Positions 6,620 through 10,188 of a DNA stretch of 10,188 bases are shown piece after piece. The stretch lies in NCBI GenBank assembly GCA_036939355.1, contig JALLAP010003813.1, forward strand, positions 1 to 10,188, written 5' to 3'. The notes under the pieces were generated by a model. The model saw only the letters and a program-made list of their open reading frames with translations, did no database searches and was not told the origin of the DNA. The stretch comes from Thalassiosira profunda. Taxonomy: Eukaryota; Bacillariophyta; Thalassiosirophyceae; Thalassiosirales; Thalassiosiraceae. Position 1 is the stretch's first letter. Each line of letters starts with the position of its first letter. Position numbers and translations under genes: made by a program.

Positions 6620-9331
6620 TCATTTCTTAAGGTTGTTCTTTTGGACGATGGAGTGGAAGTGGTTCTTGTGCGCATCGAAGTCGCTCTGGACCTTCGAGGC
6701 CGTCGATTTGGCCGCCTCGGCGGTGTGCTTGGCAGAATCGGCGTCCTTCTTGGCCGTGGCAGCCGCGCTCTTGGCCGCGTTGGCGAGGGTCTTGACGTCG
6801 TCCAGCTGCTTCGTGACCGCGTTGCCTCCAATGTGCTTGGTGAGGAAGCGAATGAACGCCGCCGAGATGAGGGGGTTGTACTGGGGATCGTCCTTGATGA
6901 ACTCCTCCATCGCCTGGTGCTCCAAGAGGGTGACGTAAATCGCGCGCGACGTGAACTTCATGATGTCCCCGTTCTTCTTCAGCTTGATGGACTGCACCCT
7001 GGTATCGAAGAGCTTGTCGTAGATGATAATGAGCTCCTCCGAGGCCAGCTGCAAGGCCTCCGTCTTCTTCAAGCCCAGCTGCGTCAGCTTGGTCAACTCG
7101 CTGTCGAAGTGGGTGTGGATCCGCCGCACCCAAGCGTCGGTTTTCTTCATCATCGCGAGCGCCATCACGGCCAGCGTGCTGTTCGCAGGCAGCGCGTCGC
7201 CCACAAACGTGGCGTGGGCCACGTCAGCACGCACCAACGCGTCGCCCATCTCGTCACGTGCTCCCTTCTGCGCGTCCACTCCATCCCACGCGCCCACGCT
7301 GGCAAAGGCGGCGACTGCCTTGCCAGGGATGACCTCCTTGTCGAGCGTGTACCAATGGGGATAGCGGGTGGCGAGCGTGGTTGAGAGCTTGCGCTGCTCC
7401 TCGCTAAACCCAGCCTTCTCCAACTCCTTGGTTTGCTGCTGCCCCTTTTCAGTGGGCCAGCGCAGCGAGTTGTGGATGAACCACGAGGACGCGCTCACGA
7501 AGCAAGACGCCACATCGACCATCGCGTCTGGGTTCCCGCCCACCTCCTGGTTGAGGAGGTCCACAACCGCTTCCTCGGACGAGAAGTGGACCTTGTTGAA
7601 CGTGACGCCGCCTCGGGCGTGGACCATTCCCTCCAGCGTGGCGGTGCGAGTGTCGTGCAGGCGCACAAGATCGACAAGTTGGCGCAGAGTCATGACGTTG
7701 GACCCATCCGTCTCGATCATCATGGTGTCGATGGGGATGGTGGGCCCACCGCCTTGCGCGTTTCCAGGGAATGGGGGCGGGCCGCCGCCCCCTCCCCCTC
7801 CGCTCCAGTTGGGAGGAGTGTTACCCATCAGTGCGTTCACGTGGATGTGGGGCTGCCCTCCTCCACTCCCACCTCCCCCCTGCCTGCCTCCAGCAGTTTC
7901 CAGGGCGGCGATGCGATCGAAGGCCTCCCTGAGCTTGCCCGCCGTCTGGGTGGCCGACTGGAGGATGGCGTTGTGGGCCTTGCCTTGCGTGTCGTCGATG
8001 GCGTCCTCGAGGGAGTCCAGGTGCTGCACCAGACGGTCCAGCTCGGCGCGCATCTCCTGCATATCCTGGGGGTCAAGCCTCGAGTTGAGGATGGCCCCCA
8101 TGATGGAGTCCTCCCCCAGCGCCACACGTTCCTCCTGAGAGCCCAAGCCCTCCGCCAGCACGGTCAGGTGCCTCGAGACCATGTTGACTTGCTCGATAAT
8201 GGGGGCGAGTGCCTCCTGGACGTGGGCGCCTAGGTTCTCCTCCGCCTCGGGGACCGCCTCCGCGACCAGGTTCAGCTCGAAGAAAACCTCCCTGACCTTG
8301 TTCTGTAGCTCCTCGAGCGTCGAGCGGGTGGCCCAGCCGTCGTCGAGGGTCTCGGTGAAGAGGTGGGGTTTCCAATCACTAGGAATGGAGTGGTGGCCTT
8401 CCCCCACGATGATGGGATCGTCGAGCGTGAAAGTGGGAGGGGCCTCGAGACTCGTCCAGTCCCTTGGTTCCCCCGAGCCGTACGACTCCTGGTCCTCGTC
8501 TTCCTCCAAGGTGGGGAGGGCGTCGGTGGCCTCCGCTCCCTTCATGGTCGTCTGCTGGTAGGCGAGCTCCAACTCTGCAAACACCTTCTCCCATTCCTGG
8601 GTGGAGTGTTTCTTCCCCGCCATCAGCGCGTCCTGGTACCCCTCCACCGCCTTGGCATGAGACGCCAAGAGGCAGGGGGTGGAGAACGCAGTCGGGTTCA
8701 ACTGCGAAGTGGCCGCTGGGAGGTAGTACGCGTCCTCGCGAGGGAGCTGCGCCTTGGCCTTGTTGTGGGTAGCCTTGCCGCACGTGCCCCTGAACCTCCC
8801 CGTCGTCTGGGCCTGGCTGATGCAGAACCTGACCGAACCCGGCGCACCAATGATCCCCCGACACAATTTCTCCTGCTTCGCCGCCGCAATAAACACCACC
8901 CCCGCCTTCTTACCTGTTGTCGCCTCTCCCGTCCTCGAAACTCCCTCCATCGAAAACCCCCCCACCGTCGCAACCGCGGGCGAACGGGGAGCCCGCGGAG
9001 GAGTGGGAGAGGTCAAAACCCGCGTAGACGCCATGGTGCCACGGCTGGTGGCCGCCGCCCTGGTGGAGGACGAGCGGGCGCCGGCGGGGGCCCCAAACCC
9101 AAACGCGGGGGCGCTGCGCGACGGGGCGGTGAGCCCAGACATCACGGACGCCGAGCCGGAGGGCGTGGGGAGAATGGTGCGCTCGACCATGGAGGCGTCG
9201 TCGAACATCCCCGCCGCCACCGGGGCGGGGGCGGGGGGGGTGTCGAGCTCGTCCAACAACCCGGCGAGGTCAGCGCCGAGGGTGTCGAGAGGGTTTGCGC
9301 GTTGAGCGCGGCGATTAGTGCTAGTAGGCAT
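6620..9331 (-). CDS. Gag-like structural protein of the retrotransposon
   Basis: Predicted to be 903 aa and to form the particle or nucleoprotein of the element; assigned by position as first frame, not by a recognised family. From the ATG at 9331 it has a Ser/Pro/Ala-rich, low-complexity first ~140 residues. A possible zinc site follows at C157, C170, C184 and H189. An acidic patch lies near 275-285. A predicted coiled coil covers about 418-481 and is followed by two glycine-rich linkers (about 481-493 and 510-517, the second followed by PPP). A globular alpha-helical region spans about 535-840. The last part is an Ala/Lys heptad-like helix (850-886). There is no CCHC zinc knuckle. The start is chosen because 9331 is the first ATG after at least 368 bases of leader without one; the frame is open slightly upstream to a non-ATG codon. 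It ends at TGA 6622-6620, and the same frame continues open into X. Confidence 0.75.
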   Translation of the reverse strand: MPTSTNRRAQRANPLDTLGADLAGLLDELDTPPAPAPVAAGMFDDASMVERTILPTPSGSASVMSGLTAPSRSAPAFGFGAPAGARSSSTRAAATSRGTMASTRVLTSPTPPRAPRSPAVATVGGFSMEGVSRTGEATTGKKAGVVFIAAAKQEKLCRGIIGAPGSVRFCISQAQTTGRFRGTCGKATHNKAKAQLPREDAYYLPAATSQLNPTAFSTPCLLASHAKAVEGYQDALMAGKKHSTQEWEKVFAELELAYQQTTMKGAEATDALPTLEEDEDQESYGSGEPRDWTSLEAPPTFTLDDPIIVGEGHHSIPSDWKPHLFTETLDDGWATRSTLEELQNKVREVFFELNLVAEAVPEAEENLGAHVQEALAPIIEQVNMVSRHLTVLAEGLGSQEERVALGEDSIMGAILNSRLDPQDMQEMRAELDRLVQHLDSLEDAIDDTQGKAHNAILQSATQTAGKLREAFDRIAALETAGGRQGGGGSGGGQPHIHVNALMGNTPPNWSGGGGGGGPPPFPGNAQGGGPTIPIDTMMIETDGSNVMTLRQLVDLVRLHDTRTATLEGMVHARGGVTFNKVHFSSEEAVVDLLNQEVGGNPDAMVDVASCFVSASSWFIHNSLRWPTEKGQQQTKELEKAGFSEEQRKLSTTLATRYPHWYTLDKEVIPGKAVAAFASVGAWDGVDAQKGARDEMGDALVRADVAHATFVGDALPANSTLAVMALAMMKKTDAWVRRIHTHFDSELTKLTQLGLKKTEALQLASEELIIIYDKLFDTRVQSIKLKKNGDIMKFTSRAIYVTLLEHQAMEEFIKDDPQYNPLISAAFIRFLTKHIGGNAVTKQLDDVKTLANAAKSAAATAKKDADSAKHTAEAAKSTASKVQSDFDAHKNHFHSIVQKNNLKK

Positions 9332-9700
9332 AATTGCAACGCACCGAGTGACCCCACCGAACAGCGAGACCAAAAGGTAGTTGAAAAAGGGGAGGGACTG
9401 GCCGCAAAGAGAGCCAAAGGATGATCAGTCGATGGACTCAATCGGCTGCCCCGACCTTGGTCAAACGCTCACTGCCGATGAAGTGAGCTTGGATGGCTCT
9501 TGCTTTGTCTTCTCTTTGACACGGCGCGTTGGGCGGAACTAGCTTTGCGTTGAGTTTGCAAAGATACGCCTAGCGTTAGGTGAATCCAACGCCAGGAAAG
9601 TTCGCCCGCGCCGACACTTGCTTGCGCTCAGCTCGTTCTCGACTTGCGCTCCTCTGCCAGCTTCACTTGTTGTTCGTGTAGTACCTACTACTCAAGGTAC
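9332..9700 (-). promoter_or_regulatory. 5' leader / terminal region of the retrotransposon
   Basis: Non-coding stretch upstream of Gag. In the minus orientation it contains no ATG between the Gag start (9331-9329) and 9702, although the opposite strand has several in the same bases. This fits a long 5' untranslated leader read by scanning ribosomes. It holds the nested stem at 9526-9592 and a 9-base direct repeat (cttgcgctc at 9621-9629 and 9643-9651). No TATA box or clear promoter is recognisable, and the exact element boundary is not visible. Confidence 0.5.
9526..9592 (-). repeat. Nested inverted repeats in the element leader
   Basis: Three tiers of complementarity share one axis: an outer pair of 7 bp (9526-9532 with 9586-9592), a middle CTAG pair (9539-9542 with 9570-9573), and an inner 6-bp pair (9543-9548 with 9558-9563) around a 9-nt loop. 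The middle and inner pairs are contiguous on one side. It could be a structured RNA element (packaging or translation) or part of the terminal repeat chemistry of the element; no function can be assigned from sequence. Confidence 0.4.
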
Positions 9701-9755
9701 ATCTCTCTATCTAGTACGTAAAGAGATAATAGGCTGAGATAGGATCTAGTACCTA
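9678..9755. repeat. AT-richer segment with TAGTAC repeats at the element/host boundary
   Basis: TAGTAC occurs three times (9679, 9712, 9747) at 33- and 35-base spacing. TAGTACCTA occurs twice (9679-9687 and 9747-9755). A near-palindrome gtagta-cc-tactac covers 9678-9691, and atctct/agagat form an inverted repeat (9701-9706, 9722-9727). The segment is clearly AT-richer than the coding regions. It may be promoter sequence of the right-hand gene or the integration junction. Confidence 0.4.
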
Positions 9756-9766
9756 TGTAGATGTAG
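9755..9766 (+). promoter_or_regulatory. Two tandem AUG-UAG start-stop elements upstream of the right-hand gene
   Basis: The bases read ATGTAG ATGTAG, that is, two minimal upstream reading frames with no codon between start and stop, ending 26 bases before the ATG at 9793. If transcribed in the leader, such start-stop units are known to hold initiating ribosomes and lower main-frame translation. The transcription start is unknown. Confidence 0.4.
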
Positions 9767-9792
9767 ACGGACGAGAGGAGATTCGCGGCGGC

Positions 9793-10188
9793 ATGCCATT
9801 GATCCGGCAAGGCGGGGGCGCCCAGCTCCGCCGCCCGACTTTGACTGGGCATGCGGCTTTGCTGTTGTTGGTGGTGATGGTTGGGGCGGGCCTGCTGTTC
9901 CGGACTTGTCCTTTGAGCACAACTTCTCTCACTCATACAGTGGATCGAGGGTTCATATCGACACGACGCGAACAGGAGGTGCTTGGTCCGTCAAAACTCG
10001 ATGCTCCTAAGCACGAGCAGCAAGTACATGATGTAAGTGCACAAGCTACCTTCTTGTTACTGCTCAACCTTGGATATCGTCTCACTGAACTTCACCAGAC
10101 GACGCACAGGTCTAAACTTGCTGGACCACCTCCTGCCGCCGAAGGTGCTAAGGCGGCGCCAACAGTACTGCAGCAGCCACCCAAAGTG
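9793..10188 (+). CDS. 5' part of a gene for a type II membrane protein, cut by the window edge
   Basis: An open frame of 132 codons starts at ATG 9793 and runs off the right end without a stop. The protein has a 20-residue tail with Arg5, Arg13 and Arg14, then a hydrophobic anchor at about 21-36 (AALLLLVVMVGAGLLF). A Thr/Ser, charged and finally Pro/Ala-rich segment follows. Basic residues before the anchor predict the N-terminus in the cytosol and the rest in the lumen or outside. This layout is typical of Golgi glycosyl- or sulfotransferases, but no catalytic domain is inside the window, so no function is claimed. The start is the first in-frame ATG after stop TAG 9730-9732, with G at -3. 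It is divergent from the retrotransposon and is probably a host gene. A possible 66-base phase-0 intron lies at 10033-10098. Confidence 0.55.
   Translation, partial: MPLIRQGGGAQLRRPTLTGHAALLLLVVMVGAGLLFRTCPLSTTSLTHTVDRGFISTRREQEVLGPSKLDAPKHEQQVHDVSAQATFLLLLNLGYRLTELHQTTHRSKLAGPPPAAEGAKAAPTVLQQPPKV
10033..10098 (+). other. Possible short in-frame intron
   Basis: A full GTAAGT donor at 10033-10038 is followed by pyrimidine-rich sequence and an acceptor-like ttcaccag ending at 10098. The interval is 66 bases, phase 0, and has no stop, so the frame survives with or without splicing. Removing it would delete 22 residues, including a short hydrophobic run. Coding use is equally possible. Confidence 0.3.

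Larger units (their letters stand above)
1..9700 (-). mobile_element. DIRS-like tyrosine-recombinase retrotransposon, nearly complete, 3' end cut by window
   Basis: Four long frames on the minus strand follow the order Gag-like, X, RT-RNase H, tyrosine recombinase. The RT keeps the VDD box, RNase H keeps its four acidic residues, and the recombinase keeps R, K, SxxR, RW and Y. There is no DDE integrase and no DTG-type protease, which is the known condition of DIRS-order elements; these integrate a circular DNA intermediate by site-specific recombination. All frames are open over their full length, so the copy looks young or active. The right limit is approximate: the leader has no ATG up to about 9700 and another gene begins at 9793. 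The left limit is outside the window, so inverted or split direct terminal repeats could not be tested. I saw no match between bases 1-119 and the right flank. Confidence 0.85.

Noticed and set aside
6620..6622. TGA as a sense codon in this organism
   Set aside because: No in-frame TGA occurs inside any of the long frames, and Trp is encoded by TGG throughout. Reassignment would predict TGA scattered in the frames.
9332..9420. Pyrimidine-rich tract before Gag as a trans-splice acceptor
   Set aside because: No AG follows the tract before the Gag ATG.
7368..9424. Long plus-strand open frames over Gag (7368-8138, 7433-8233, 8363-9424)
   Set aside because: They are antisense to Gag, are Pro/Arg/Gly-rich as expected from GC-rich codons read backwards, and show no domain.
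9688..9936. Minus-strand 82-codon frame with His/Gln run
   Set aside because: It is antisense to the right-hand membrane protein start, has no domain, and the His/Gln run mirrors the Leu/Val codons of the anchor.
1..10188. CRISPR array, tRNA or rRNA genes, bacterial operon signals
   Set aside because: No regularly spaced repeats, no cloverleaf with conserved bases and no Shine-Dalgarno pattern before the frames were seen.

Overview
This is eukaryotic DNA, dominated by one nearly complete retrotransposon that encodes a tyrosine recombinase (DIRS-like superfamily). All of its coding frames lie on the minus strand. The evidence is a reverse transcriptase with a VDD active site fused to an RNase H, followed by a tyrosine recombinase with the R...K...SxxR...RW...Y signature. 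No retroviral-type aspartic protease or DDE integrase is visible. GC-rich, intron-free coding and the character of the recombinase (two Cys-rich blocks before the catalytic domain) suggest a unicellular alga or protist (stramenopile, haptophyte or dinoflagellate are plausible). That assignment is a guess.

In the element's own 5'->3' direction (decreasing coordinates), the layout is as follows. A leader without any AUG covers about 9700-9332. A Gag-like structural protein covers 9331-6620. Frame 'X' (6619-5309), of unknown function, has weak similarity to the C-terminal motif of cytosine-5 methyltransferases. RT-RNase H covers 5232-1471 and its frame is open back to 5487. The zinc-binding-plus-tyrosine-recombinase frame covers 1811-120. 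A 3' tail (119-1) runs out of the window, so the 3' terminal repeats are not visible.

The most striking feature is how the frames connect. X is in the same frame as Gag, directly behind Gag's TGA stop, and has no ATG for its first ~268 codons. A 14-bp hairpin, complete only in the sense RNA, begins 14 nt after that TGA. This is the architecture of programmed stop-codon readthrough. X then overlaps the RT frame, and RT overlaps the recombinase frame. In both cases the downstream frame is +1, and the recombinase frame has no ATG upstream of its zinc-binding cysteines. The element therefore appears to make its proteins through one readthrough and up to two frame changes or internal initiations.

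At the right edge a second gene starts on the plus strand (ATG at 9793) and runs off the window. It encodes the first 132 residues of a type II membrane protein (short basic tail, one membrane anchor, polar stem). It is probably a host gene, divergent from the element. Its presumed 5' leader carries two back-to-back AUG-UAG start-stop elements. The element/host junction most likely lies within about 9600-9750, where base composition changes and short TAGTAC repeats occur, but I could not locate it exactly.
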